This document shows, piece after piece, positions 26,207 to 34,819 of a stretch of DNA of 64,000 nucleotides. Made by a program: the position numbers and the translations under genes. Positions within the stretch are counted from its first letter, which is position 1. The number at the start of each line of letters is the position of its first letter. The notes below the pieces were generated by a model. The model had not been told where the DNA came from. It searched no databases and saw only the letters and a program-made list of their open reading frames with translations. The DNA is from Gorillibacterium timonense (GTDB lineage Bacteria; Bacillota; Bacilli; Paenibacillales; NBRC-103111): positions 901,246 through 965,245 of the forward strand of contig NZ_LN881723.1 of assembly GCF_001457415.1 (NCBI RefSeq), written 5' to 3'.

Positions 26207-27100
26207 TCAGCCCTTTACCGAGCCTATCAAAATCCCTTTTACAAAGAACCGCTGGAAGAACGGGTAAACACATAGAATGGGGAACACGACGATCATGGAG
26301 ATCGTAGTACGAATCGAATTCGGCGTCTGCATGTTCGTCAAGTCGATGTTAGCCGTCCCTTGCGAACGAATGATGGCGGCTAGCGAGTTGGACTCGTTCA
26401 AGTATTTCAATAGCACGTATTGCAGAGTATGGTACTTCGATTCCGTCATTAGGAAGACGGTGTCCATAAACGAATTCCATTGGCCGACAGCTGCAAAGAT
26501 GGCGGTCGTCGCTGCAATTGGGGTCACAAGCGGGAAAACGATGCGGGTGAACAGAGTCAAAATGCCCGCTCCGTCCAATTCAGCGCTCTCCTCCAGGGCT
26601 GACGGAAGCGACTCGATGAAGGTTTTGATCAGGATCACATAGAAAGGAGATATGATGGCTGGAAGAATGTAAGCCAAGTAATTGTTCGTCATGTGCAGGT
26701 TCATCATGATGATGTACCAGGGAATAATCCCGGCGTTAAAATACATCGTGATGACGACAAAGCGGTACCAGAACCTCCGGCCCCACATCCTTTGCTTTGT
26801 GAACAGGTAAGCCAGGAAGGCCGAACCGAGTACCGTGAGGATGGTACCGATAACCGTTCTGCCGACCGAAACCAAGGTTGCATGCGCGAGTCCCTTGATT
26901 TGCAGAACCTTCACATAGTTGGAGAAATGAATCTCCTTCGGATACCAGGTGACGAGCCCCCGGGCGCTCAGGTCGTTGCTGCTGATCGTCTGGATGAACA
27001 AGTAGTAGAAGGGAAAGACGCAAAGCAGAGTGAATAGGGCAAAGAATGTATAGTTCAGGATCTCGAATAAGATGTCGCCAACGCTGCGCTTCTGTACCAT
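26207..27100 (-). CDS. Lpl-type carbohydrate ABC permease, LplC/YtcP-like
   Basis: A 297-residue permease with six helices and the LplC-type ending FFVKGILIGSVKG. The EAA-loop is around ESAELDGAGILTLFTRIVFP. It lies 23 bases after the LplB-like gene and works with it and the lipoprotein encoded downstream. The ATPase is not encoded here. Confidence 0.92.
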   Translation of the reverse strand: MVQKRSVGDILFEILNYTFFALFTLLCVFPFYYLFIQTISSNDLSARGLVTWYPKEIHFSNYVKVLQIKGLAHATLVSVGRTVIGTILTVLGSAFLAYLFTKQRMWGRRFWYRFVVITMYFNAGIIPWYIIMMNLHMTNNYLAYILPAIISPFYVILIKTFIESLPSALEESAELDGAGILTLFTRIVFPLVTPIAATTAIFAAVGQWNSFMDTVFLMTESKYHTLQYVLLKYLNESNSLAAIIRSQGTANIDLTNMQTPNSIRTTISMIVVFPILCVYPFFQRFFVKGILIGSVKG

Positions 27101-27123
27101 GTTGAGTACCCAGCCCTTTCCAT

Positions 27124-28077
27124 TTAGATGATCGATTCGCCGCGTACGATTTTGGACAATCGGTTAGCGAAGAATAGAAGGGTAATGCTGATCAGGGATT
27201 TCAACATGCCGATCGCTGTAGCGAAGGAGAAGTTGGCCCCGAGCAGACCGACATTGTAAACGTACAGGTCCAGAACCTCAATCGTGGTTTTGTTGACCGG
27301 ATTTTGGAAGACGAAGTATTGATCGAGACCGTTGTTGATCAGGTTCCCGATCGACAGAAGGAGAAGAACGAAGTAGGTCGGCATGACACCCGGTACGGTA
27401 ATATGCCACATCAACCGAAAACGGCCGGCGCCGTCAACCCGGGCTGCATCATAGAGCTCCTGGTCGATCGAGGTAATCGCCGCAATGTACATGATGGCGC
27501 TCCAACCAAGGCCTTTCCACAGTCCCCACAAGGTCATCTTGACCCAGATATGGCTGTCAGAAGCCAAATAGTTGACGCCTTTGTCTTGAAAGCCCAGGTT
27601 GATCATCAGGTGATTAATCAAGCCGCTGTCTACGGAAAACAGCATGAAGGCGATACTGAAGACGAGCACCCAGCTGATGAAATTCGGTAGGGTCGTCAAG
27701 ATTTGCACAGCCTTCTTGAATTTCGTTGCTTTAATTTCAGTCAGCAGAATGGCGAATATGACGGGGAAAACGGATGTGGCAATTCCAAGAAAGCTCATGC
27801 CGAGCGTATTCTTGAGGACCCGGATGACTTCCTTTGATTGGGTCGGGTTAGCCACGATGGCGTGGAACCACTTGAACCTCACGAATTCCGAAGACCAGAC
27901 GGAAAACCCGGGCCGGACGTTAAAAAATGCGTAGACCCACCCGTACAAAGGCAAGTAGCTGAACAGAAAGACGAGCGCAAGCAGCGGCAGAGCAAACAAG
28001 AACAATCGGTAACGTTCTGGAATGTGGAAGCCTTTGGAGCGCGGAGGCTGAATTGGGTTCTCAACAGCCGGTTTCAT
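27124..28077 (-). CDS. Lpl-type carbohydrate ABC permease, LplB-like
   Basis: A 317-residue permease. After a hydrophilic N-terminus (MKPAVENPIQPPRSK) come six helices, with LPLYGWVYAFFNVRPG after the first and the EAA-loop DAARVDGAGRFRLMWHITVPG. The 20-codon extension to 28137 is rejected because ATG 28077 has GGGGGG 6 bases upstream. First gene of the importer operon, divergent from a cupin-AraC regulator that probably controls it. Confidence 0.92.
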   Translation of the reverse strand: MKPAVENPIQPPRSKGFHIPERYRLFLFALPLLALVFLFSYLPLYGWVYAFFNVRPGFSVWSSEFVRFKWFHAIVANPTQSKEVIRVLKNTLGMSFLGIATSVFPVIFAILLTEIKATKFKKAVQILTTLPNFISWVLVFSIAFMLFSVDSGLINHLMINLGFQDKGVNYLASDSHIWVKMTLWGLWKGLGWSAIMYIAAITSIDQELYDAARVDGAGRFRLMWHITVPGVMPTYFVLLLLSIGNLINNGLDQYFVFQNPVNKTTIEVLDLYVYNVGLLGANFSFATAIGMLKSLISITLLFFANRLSKIVRGESII

Positions 28078-28175
28078 GATATCCCCCCTAGTATGGTAAA
28101 CCGCTGGCAGCGGCTGATGGCATGGATGTGATCCCAAGCCTAGTCGAACTTTTCGGAGTCAGCATCTGCTACTGA

Positions 28176-28187
28176 GTTACCGATAAC
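28176..28187. promoter_or_regulatory. Operator candidate GTTACCGATAAC, proximal copy
   Basis: An imperfect palindrome with GTTA/TAAC arms. An identical copy lies exactly 70 bp away at 28246, about seven helical turns, so two bound dimers would face the same side of DNA. This copy is just downstream of the candidate importer promoter. Confidence 0.5.
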
Positions 28188-28202
28188 AAAATAATCGTCA
28201 GA

Positions 28203-28231
28203 ATACTAATTGATTGGAGCCGTTCATGCCA
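28203..28231 (-). promoter_or_regulatory. Candidate promoter of the Lpl-type importer operon
   Basis: TGGCAT (28226-28231) and TAGTAT (28203-28208) with 17-base spacing on the - strand. Both hexamers are imperfect. The position between the two GTTACCGATAAC copies supports it. Confidence 0.4.
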
Positions 28232-28245
28232 CCCTTCCTGAAGAA

Positions 28246-28264
28246 GTTACCGATAACCGATAAC
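28246..28264. promoter_or_regulatory. Operator candidate, distal copy plus overlapping half copy
   Basis: GTTACCGATAAC at 28246-28257 is followed at once by CCGATAAC, so that GATAACC repeats in tandem. It lies just upstream of the candidate -35 of the importer operon. A LacI-type or AraC-type factor could bind. Confidence 0.5.
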
Positions 28265-28393
28265 ATCTTAATTGTCATTCTATTAATCCACCCCGCCCAC
28301 TCTGGGATCGCGATGAAATCAGGAAAGACGATTGATTAATGGATGGGATTCATAGTAAACTTTCCCAAAGAGTCCTTTTTTTGAAACCCTAAA

Positions 28394-28408
28394 TTGCAAC
28401 CGTTTACA
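28394..28408. promoter_or_regulatory. cre site (CcpA catabolite repression), perfect consensus
   Basis: TTGCAACCGTTTACA matches WTGNAANCGNWWNCA at every defined position. It lies between the divergent importer operon and AraC gene and would place either or both under carbon catabolite repression. Confidence 0.7.
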
Positions 28409-28555
28409 TCGCGAGCTACCCTCTATTTCTGTTTTGAACCGATCACTCACATTTATTCTAGGGCACAAGGTAGCAGACGACCTTCACATTTCAGTCACGG
28501 ACTAGCACAAATCAGCCATATTCCTTTCAGGTTATGACAAAAGGAGTGCCGATCG

Positions 28556-29419
28556 ATGAATAAGGTTATGTTGGAATGGTTTACGACCGATGATCAGTTT
28601 CCGTTCTTTATTCAATACGGTGGTCACAAGGAAGACGCCGATCTCCATGTTCATTTGGATTTTTCCGAATTGGTCATTGTCTTGAACGGGACCGCTACGC
28701 ATCTGATCAACGCCGAGGAGACTTTCATCAAGAAGGGCGATGTATTTGTCATAAACGGCTCTACCCCGCACGGCTACAAAGATGCGCGCGATTTTAAAAT
28801 CTGCAATATCATGTACCGGACCCACATGCTGTCTTCGATGAAAACCGATTTAAATCATTCAAGCGGATTTCAAGCTCTTTTCGTTATCGAGCCGTTTTAT
28901 CGCCAAGAGCAGCCGTTCATGAGCCGACTGAGTTTGGATATTGCCAAGCTGGAATACGTCTTGGGGCTGATTTCCCACCTGATCGAAGAGTACATAAACA
29001 AACGCCAAGCCTATCAAACCATGGTTGGCGCTTACTTTATGCAGCTTATTGTCTATTTGTCCAGACTGTACGAAAACCAGGACGATCGACGGCAAGATCA
29101 TCTGCTGCATTTGGCGAAGGCCATCTCCTACTTGGAGGATCACTACCTGGAGCCGCTGACTATGGAGGAGCTTGCGGCCCGATCGCAGCTTTCGGTGAGG
29201 CATTTAAACCGGATGTTCCGATTACACTATAACATCACCCCATTGGCTTATATCCAGAAGCTTCGGTTCGAACGCGCATGCGTCCTGTTGAAAAAAACGA
29301 AGCTGCCGATTACCGATGTCTCCTATGAATGCGGTTTCAACGACAGTAACTATTTCACCCGACAATTTACTAAAACACTCGGAGTGTCTCCTACCAGGTA
29401 CCGGCTCGGCTCCGTATGA
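28556..29419 (+). CDS. AraC-family regulator with cupin domain (copy 1)
   Basis: A 287-residue regulator. The N-terminal cupin sensor (about 10-120: HVHLDFSELVIVLNGTATHLIN, GDVFVINGSTPHGYKD) resembles RhaR/RhaS-type sugar sensors; the C-terminal AraC domain (about 185-285) has two helix-turn-helix units ending in CGFNDSNYFTRQFTKTLG. AGGAG precedes the ATG. It is divergent from the Lpl-type importer and strongly similar to the regulator at 33882-34784, so the pair probably controls the hemicellulose/mannan genes between and around them. Confidence 0.92.
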   Translation: MNKVMLEWFTTDDQFPFFIQYGGHKEDADLHVHLDFSELVIVLNGTATHLINAEETFIKKGDVFVINGSTPHGYKDARDFKICNIMYRTHMLSSMKTDLNHSSGFQALFVIEPFYRQEQPFMSRLSLDIAKLEYVLGLISHLIEEYINKRQAYQTMVGAYFMQLIVYLSRLYENQDDRRQDHLLHLAKAISYLEDHYLEPLTMEELAARSQLSVRHLNRMFRLHYNITPLAYIQKLRFERACVLLKKTKLPITDVSYECGFNDSNYFTRQFTKTLGVSPTRYRLGSV

Positions 29420-29437
29420 CATTTCATTTTCTCGTTA

Positions 29438-29470
29438 AAAAAGGTCAACCAGCGCGCGCTGATTGACCTA
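29438..29470 (-). terminator. Terminator of the Gfo/Idh/MocA gene
   Basis: AGGTCAATCAGCGC pairs with GCGCTGGTTGACCT (one mismatch, no loop counted) and is followed by TTTTTTAA on the - strand. It also ends the convergent AraC transcript region. Confidence 0.8.
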
Positions 29471-29539
29471 AACCTGTAATAATAGTCAACTCATACTTGT
29501 GCAGACGGTTTTGTCCGTAATTAGACCGTTCAGCCGCGT

Positions 29540-30541
29540 TTATACATTCCCTTCCTTCTCAAACGGGTAAGTCAGCTTCCATTGACCGCGAATCGCGTCG
29601 AGGGTTTCCATGATGGCGACGGTCTCAGCCAACGGCATAACGGAGCTTTGTCGTTTCCCTGCCCGCAGGCAGGCCATCGCTTCCTCCGCTTCGAAGCAGT
29701 ACCCTTCCGCACTCCGCTCATCGTGAAATTCGACCGGGTCCTCGCCGTCCACGAACAGGGTCGCGCTCGTGGCATACAGGAACTTGGGTATGTAGATGCG
29801 CCCCTTGGTTCCGACGATCCAGGCATCCTCTCCGATCGCCAGCCTGACCGCTCCATTTAAAGCTGCTGATTTGCCACCCTCGTAGTCAAAGAGAAGGCTG
29901 AAATGCTCGTCCACTCCCGTTTCGCCGATTCGGACCGTGCTTTCGATTCGCTTCGGCTGCTGACCGAAGACATACGATGCGAAGGAAATGGGATAGATCC
30001 CTGCATCCATCAACGCTCCGCCACCTTGGTCAGGGTTCAACAATCGCCCTTCCGGGTTCCAGCCGGCATCGAAGCCGAAATCCGCCTTCAAGAGGCGCAC
30101 TTCTCCAATCTTCTCATCGCGCAGCCATTCCCGCACTTTGCGGATAGGCGGCAGAAATCGGGTCCACATCGCTTCCATCAGGAAGGCCCCATTCTCTTCA
30201 GCCGCACGCGCCGCTACTTCCGCTTCGGCTGCCGTCATCGTGAACGGCTTCTCGCACAGGACGGATTTCCCCGCCTTCAAGCACAAGAGCAGATTCTCCT
30301 TGTGCGCGGGATGAATGGTACCGATATACACAATGTCTACTTCAGGATCTTGCGCCAGCTCCTCATAGCTTCCGTAGGCCCGTGGAATGGAATGCTCAGC
30401 CGCGAACTCCTCCGCTTTGGATAGCGAACGAGCGGCTACTGCCGCAACCTCCGCTCCTTCGGCATACGCCAAATCGCGGACAAATTTGCCGGAAATCCAG
30501 CCCGCTCCGAGGATTCCCCATTTCACTGTCGTGTTCCCCAT
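29540..30541 (-). CDS. Gfo/Idh/MocA-family oxidoreductase
   Basis: A 333-residue NAD(P)-dependent sugar or polyol dehydrogenase. N-terminal Rossmann fold with GILGAGWISGKF (about 9-20), the EKP motif in LCEKPFTMT (about 95), and a C-terminal alpha/beta substrate domain with GGALMDAGIYPI. The frame runs 79 codons upstream, but ATG 30541 with AGGAGG and the correct Rossmann N-terminus is clearly the start. A consensus promoter lies upstream. In this locus it probably processes a sugar released by the GH enzymes; the exact substrate is unknown. Confidence 0.92.
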   Translation of the reverse strand: MGNTTVKWGILGAGWISGKFVRDLAYAEGAEVAAVAARSLSKAEEFAAEHSIPRAYGSYEELAQDPEVDIVYIGTIHPAHKENLLLCLKAGKSVLCEKPFTMTAAEAEVAARAAEENGAFLMEAMWTRFLPPIRKVREWLRDEKIGEVRLLKADFGFDAGWNPEGRLLNPDQGGGALMDAGIYPISFASYVFGQQPKRIESTVRIGETGVDEHFSLLFDYEGGKSAALNGAVRLAIGEDAWIVGTKGRIYIPKFLYATSATLFVDGEDPVEFHDERSAEGYCFEAEEAMACLRAGKRQSSVMPLAETVAIMETLDAIRGQWKLTYPFEKEGNV

Positions 30542-30575
30542 CTGTTCTTCCTCCTTCGGTTGTTTCGACATGTTC

Positions 30576-30605
30576 ATTGTAACGGATAGAGGAGAGCGCT
30601 GCCAA
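30576..30605 (-). promoter_or_regulatory. Sigma-A promoter of the Gfo/Idh/MocA gene
   Basis: TTGGCA (30600-30605) and TACAAT (30576-30581) with 18-base spacing on the - strand, about 30 bases before the start codon. Confidence 0.7.
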
Positions 30606-30755
30606 CCGAGAGGAAATGAAGGGATTTGTGCTCCCGGCAACAGAAGATGGTAAGATACGACATTTTGTAACACAAATGAAATATTACTGTTACGCGTTGT
30701 TAACAGAGTCAGGTTAGAATAACTAACAAGACCCCCTTTTTTCAATACATTGTGA

Positions 30756-30786
30756 ATGCCCGCCCCGTTGGCGGGCATCTTTTTTT
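30756..30786 (+). terminator. Orphan + strand terminator
   Basis: ATGCCCGCC pairs with GGCGGGCAT, followed by TTTTTTT on the + strand. Both flanking genes are on the - strand, and on that strand no T-run follows the stem. It therefore suggests a short + strand transcript; weak boxes TTGTTA and TAACTA 17 bases apart lie about 35 bases upstream. It may still help end - strand transcription of the GH43 gene. Confidence 0.6.
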
Positions 30787-30840
30787 GGGCTTACCGTTAT
30801 CGACTGATCATTCCCAAGAGTCAAATAGATGAAACAGGCC

Positions 30841-32373
30841 TTATCTTTGATAATCGAAATAATCAAAAAACGCCGGTGTTTGAGACGGCATGCCATTCCC
30901 CGTGGCGTACAAACCAAAATAAACGCCGGTAAAGCCTCCGGAAACCTCCGAGGAAAGGTAGGAGCATTCTCCCTCCCCGATTACTCGTTCCTCTTCACCC
31001 GGCCGGGAATAAAGGAAGGTATAGGTTGTCGCATTCGCTCGGATAGCGAGAATAATCTCTCCCCGTTCAAGCGGCTCTTCCCGTTCCATCTTCCACATGC
31101 TTCCGATCCGGCGGCGAAACCGAATCACTTTGATTCCATCCTTCCGAGCGATCGCAATATCGTAATGAGCTTTTTCATTCATATAAGCGGTTAAGCCGGC
31201 TTCCTCCCCGTCCATTTCGGGTTCAAAGGAGACGAGTGTGCTAACGCGGCATTCCAAATCCTGCTGCCTGCGCCCGACAAAGGCTTGCGGCGACTGCTGA
31301 TCCAAGCCGTTCGCTGTCCCGGAAAGAGCGAGCCAGCCCGGTTTTTTCTTGAGCGAAATCGTTCCCTCTTGTGGATTCCGCAAGTGATTCCATTGAAATC
31401 CCAACCGCTCGGTATTGAAGTCATCTCTGGCAAATCGCGACTCTGTGTCCAAGTCTCCCGAATAGAAGGCCGGTCCTTCCATTTCCAGCTGCACCCGGCC
31501 CTGGTCGCCAATCACGGGCCAGCCCGACTCCGTCCATGTCACCGGCGCGAGGTACGTTTCTCTGCCCAAGTGGTGATAGTAGGGGTAGTGGTAGACGCGA
31601 ATGCCCAGAAATACCGCCCACCAACTGCCGTCATGCGCCTGAACCAGATCGGCATGTCCAGTCGCCTGAATCGGACTCTGGATGCTTCGATGGGTCAGGA
31701 TGGGGTTATGCGGACAGGACTCGAAGGGTCCATCCGGCTGCTTGCTTCTCGCAATCGTCACCATATGGCCGTATTCCGTTCCGCCTTCCGCGATAAGCAA
31801 ATAGTAAAAGGATCCGATTCGGTACAGGTGAGGGCCTTCCGGGCATTGCCCACCTGTCCCTTCCCAAATCAGCTTGCGCTCCGAGAGCAAGACTCCCGTC
31901 TCAAGGTCGATCTGCGCCTGGTAGATCCCTGAGTGTTCCTCATAGCTCCCTGTCCCCGAAATATACACCTTCCCATCCTGATCGAACATCAGGGAGGGAT
32001 CGATACCCGGCCAATTCAAAAGAAGGGGATCTGACCAGGGGCCTTCGGGCCGCTCCGCCCATACGTAAAAGTTACCGTTATGCGATACATTAGTCGTAAT
32101 CATATAAAACCGGCCGTTATGGTGGCGAAGCGTAGGCGCATAAATTCCGACAAAGCTGAAAGACTCCCTTTCCGATTTACTGGATAAGGGAAGTTGGCTC
32201 TCTCTGGACAAGCAATGCCCGATCTGTGTCCACTGGACCAAATCCTTGCTGTGAAAAATCGGGACTCCCGGATAATAACCGAACGAGCTGTTCACCAAAT
32301 AGTAATCCTCGCCAACCCTGCAGACGCTCGGATCCGGGTAAAAACCAGGCAAAATGGGATTCGAAAATTTCAT
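30841..32373 (-). CDS. Glycoside hydrolase family 43, beta-xylosidase-like
   Basis: A 510-residue GH43 enzyme without a signal peptide, so intracellular. Five-blade propeller with the general base Asp in GFYPDPSV, the pKa-modulating Asp in GIDPSLMF and the acid Glu in PEGPHLY. The C-terminal half (from about 320: RDDFNTERLGFQWNHLRNP) is the beta-sandwich domain of the beta-xylosidase group. It should cut xylooligosaccharides or arabinosides imported by the nearby ABC system. GGAGG precedes ATG 32373. The second GH43 gene ends 26 bases upstream, so both are co-transcribed. Confidence 0.92.
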   Translation of the reverse strand: MKFSNPILPGFYPDPSVCRVGEDYYLVNSSFGYYPGVPIFHSKDLVQWTQIGHCLSRESQLPLSSKSERESFSFVGIYAPTLRHHNGRFYMITTNVSHNGNFYVWAERPEGPWSDPLLLNWPGIDPSLMFDQDGKVYISGTGSYEEHSGIYQAQIDLETGVLLSERKLIWEGTGGQCPEGPHLYRIGSFYYLLIAEGGTEYGHMVTIARSKQPDGPFESCPHNPILTHRSIQSPIQATGHADLVQAHDGSWWAVFLGIRVYHYPYYHHLGRETYLAPVTWTESGWPVIGDQGRVQLEMEGPAFYSGDLDTESRFARDDFNTERLGFQWNHLRNPQEGTISLKKKPGWLALSGTANGLDQQSPQAFVGRRQQDLECRVSTLVSFEPEMDGEEAGLTAYMNEKAHYDIAIARKDGIKVIRFRRRIGSMWKMEREEPLERGEIILAIRANATTYTFLYSRPGEEERVIGEGECSYLSSEVSGGFTGVYFGLYATGNGMPSQTPAFFDYFDYQR

Positions 32374-32399
32374 TTGTCTCTCCTCCATCATCAGGAATG

Positions 32400-33722
32400 T
32401 TATTTGTGGAAGACAAAGCCATCCAGTTCACAGAGAGGCCTGCCTTCGAAAAACTGCCCGAAGTAACCGCTGTATTCGTCCTCAAAGACAAGGAATACCG
32501 CATGTCTGCCGGTTACGGCCTTAACTGCCGTATGGATCACTTCATGATCGGCTCCGATGTCGCATGTGCCGATGACTTCGCCGTTTTCGCTATGATCAAG
32601 CACGATGTTCATCTTTCCTTTGTTGCCGCAGCCTCGTACCTTCACCGTGAATTCCATGGTTTTGCTGGAGTAATCTTCTCCGAAGTCCAAATACTTGAAC
32701 CCGATCACACATCCGCTGGTAATGTGGACAACGGCTCGATCGATAACATTTCTCTCCGTAATATAGCATCCGCCTTTGAGCACACAAGCGAGATCTGCCG
32801 GGATAAACCGATAAGGGGAAAGGGATTGATCAAAGCCTAATGAAGTCATCTCCACCTGAGGAATGCTTCCATCGGGAAGTATGGAGATTCGTTCCACGCA
32901 GGCGCGTCTCGACATGACCGTGTTATTCGTCATCCGGTGATAAAAGATATACCACTGTCCCTTAATCTGACAGATCGATCCGTGGTTGTTGCCGCCGGGA
33001 TAATCGACTCCATTATCAACAATCGTACCACCGTATTGGAAAGGTCCAACGGGAGATTGGCTCGTCGCATAATCGAGCCTGCTCCCCATCTTAGGAGAAT
33101 AAATCAAGTAGTACGTATCTCCGACCTTGCGAGGCGAGCAGGCTTCAAAGAAGCCGAAGGGCTCATCAACTGGAAGGATATCCGGCTGAAAGGAGTCTGG
33201 CAAAATTTCAAGCATATTGTCGGGATTGATTTCAGCCATGTAGGAGCTGAGGTACCCGCAGTAGAGATAAACCCTGCCGTCATCATCTACCAGCACACCG
33301 GGATCGATAAAGTGTCCCTCTTCCAGAATTTGCGCGCTGTTGTCCGGAACCCGATAGGTTGAAAGCAGCTTGAAGGGTCCTTCGGGCCTGTCGCTTACCG
33401 CAACACAGCCCTTGGATCCAACGATGTAGGCATAGAGGTAATACTGTCCATCCCGTTCAACCACATCTGGAGCATAAAGCTCCCGGTCTGTCCATGAGGT
33501 GTCGCTCTCGTGATCCCGGTCCATGCGTGTGTGAAAGCTGTCTCCGTGACATATCCAGTTGTTCAGATCGTGAATGTCAGCTGACCATACCTTCAACGTA
33601 TAATCACAGAACCGGTCCGAGCCGGCCAAGTCATGAGAGCCGTATACGTAAACACGGTTGCCGAAGACTCTCGGCTCTCCATCAGGGATATACTCCCAAT
33701 TCGGTAGATAAGGATTTGGCAT
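32400..33722 (-). CDS. Glycoside hydrolase family 43 with C-terminal beta-sandwich
   Basis: A 440-residue intracellular GH43 protein. YGSHD (about 28-32), FIDPGVLVDDDG with its Asp, and FFEACSPRK with the acid Glu mark the propeller active site. From about residue 310 a beta-sandwich like CBM6 follows (VIGFKYLDFGED). Members of this type act on arabino- or xylo-oligosaccharides. AGGAGG precedes the ATG. It is the first gene of the two-gene GH43 unit and is divergent from the second cupin-AraC regulator. Confidence 0.9.
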   Translation of the reverse strand: MPNPYLPNWEYIPDGEPRVFGNRVYVYGSHDLAGSDRFCDYTLKVWSADIHDLNNWICHGDSFHTRMDRDHESDTSWTDRELYAPDVVERDGQYYLYAYIVGSKGCVAVSDRPEGPFKLLSTYRVPDNSAQILEEGHFIDPGVLVDDDGRVYLYCGYLSSYMAEINPDNMLEILPDSFQPDILPVDEPFGFFEACSPRKVGDTYYLIYSPKMGSRLDYATSQSPVGPFQYGGTIVDNGVDYPGGNNHGSICQIKGQWYIFYHRMTNNTVMSRRACVERISILPDGSIPQVEMTSLGFDQSLSPYRFIPADLACVLKGGCYITERNVIDRAVVHITSGCVIGFKYLDFGEDYSSKTMEFTVKVRGCGNKGKMNIVLDHSENGEVIGTCDIGADHEVIHTAVKAVTGRHAVFLVFEDEYSGYFGQFFEGRPLCELDGFVFHK

Positions 33723-33881
33723 CGACGCTGTTCCTCCTGAGTTTGTTCATGTATGGAAGCCTAGCCACTCCGTGGCTCAATTTCAGTCTATTGTGATCGC
33801 TCCTTTTGATCCTTGATTTTATGGTCGCCTCTATAGCATGATATAGACATGTTTGTCGTTGCGTCTCGGGGAGGAGAACTC

Positions 33882-34784
33882 GTGGACAAAGTCTACCTGG
33901 ATTGGTTTACGAAGGATGAGCAATTCCCTTTCTTCATTCAGTATGGCGGACACGATGATGATCTGTTCTTGCATCAACACTATGAATTCTCCGAACTGGT
34001 GATTGTGCTGAGCGGGAACGCGACCCATATCGTCAATACCGAAACGTATTTTATCAAGAAGGCGAATGTATTTGTCATCAGCGGCGAAGCTACTCATGCT
34101 TACAAAGACCCCCATGAGTTTAAGATTTGCAATATTATGTACAAGCCCGAAATCCTGCGCTTTATCGGTCCGGACCTTCGCCTTTCAAATGGATTTCAGG
34201 CGCTGTTCGTCATCGAACCGTTCTATCGCAATCTTCATTCGTACTCCAGCATGCTCAATCTTTCCCTCCCCAATCTGGAATACGTCTCTGCTCTCATCTC
34301 GGTCATGATCGACGAATACACCCAAAAGCATCAGGGGTATCAAACGATGGTGCTTTCTCGATTTATGGAGCTCGTCGTCTATTTGTCCAGGCAATACGAC
34401 AGCCAAGAGAAAAGCATGCCCAGCAAGTTGATGCATTTGGCGAATGCGATCTCCTTCATCGAGGATCATTATCTTGAACCGATCACCTTAGAGGATGTGG
34501 CCGACCGTTCAAACGTCTCCGTCCGGCACTTGAACCGGATTTTTCAATCCTATTATCAAACGACACCGATGTCCTATCTGATCCGGCTTCGGTTGGATCG
34601 TGCCTGTGCCTTGTTGAAGCATACCGAGCTCCCGATAACCGTCATTTCCTACCAATGCGGATTCAATGACAGCAACTACTTCACGCGGCAATTTTCCAAG
34701 GTGTACGGGCGGTCGCCTAAGGCTTACAGACTGAATCCATCAGGGATGAAGTGTGATGTCCAATGGAAAAATGAACAAGGGTAA
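33882..34784 (+). CDS. AraC-family regulator with cupin domain (copy 2)
   Basis: A 300-residue paralogue of the regulator at 28556: the N-termini match nearly residue for residue (DKVYLDWFTKDEQFPFFIQ), followed by the cupin (HQHYEFSELVIVLSGNATH) and the two C-terminal helix-turn-helix units (CGFNDSNYFTRQFSKVYG). The start is GTG at 33882: AGGAG lies seven bases before it and the position fits the paralogue; the longer frame from 33849 lacks a binding site. Divergent from the GH43 pair and just upstream of the GH26 gene, which it probably regulates. Confidence 0.92.
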   Translation: MDKVYLDWFTKDEQFPFFIQYGGHDDDLFLHQHYEFSELVIVLSGNATHIVNTETYFIKKANVFVISGEATHAYKDPHEFKICNIMYKPEILRFIGPDLRLSNGFQALFVIEPFYRNLHSYSSMLNLSLPNLEYVSALISVMIDEYTQKHQGYQTMVLSRFMELVVYLSRQYDSQEKSMPSKLMHLANAISFIEDHYLEPITLEDVADRSNVSVRHLNRIFQSYYQTTPMSYLIRLRLDRACALLKHTELPITVISYQCGFNDSNYFTRQFSKVYGRSPKAYRLNPSGMKCDVQWKNEQG

Positions 34785-34819
34785 AGCAATCACATGAAAA
34801 GCAAAAAGGAGCGATTGAC

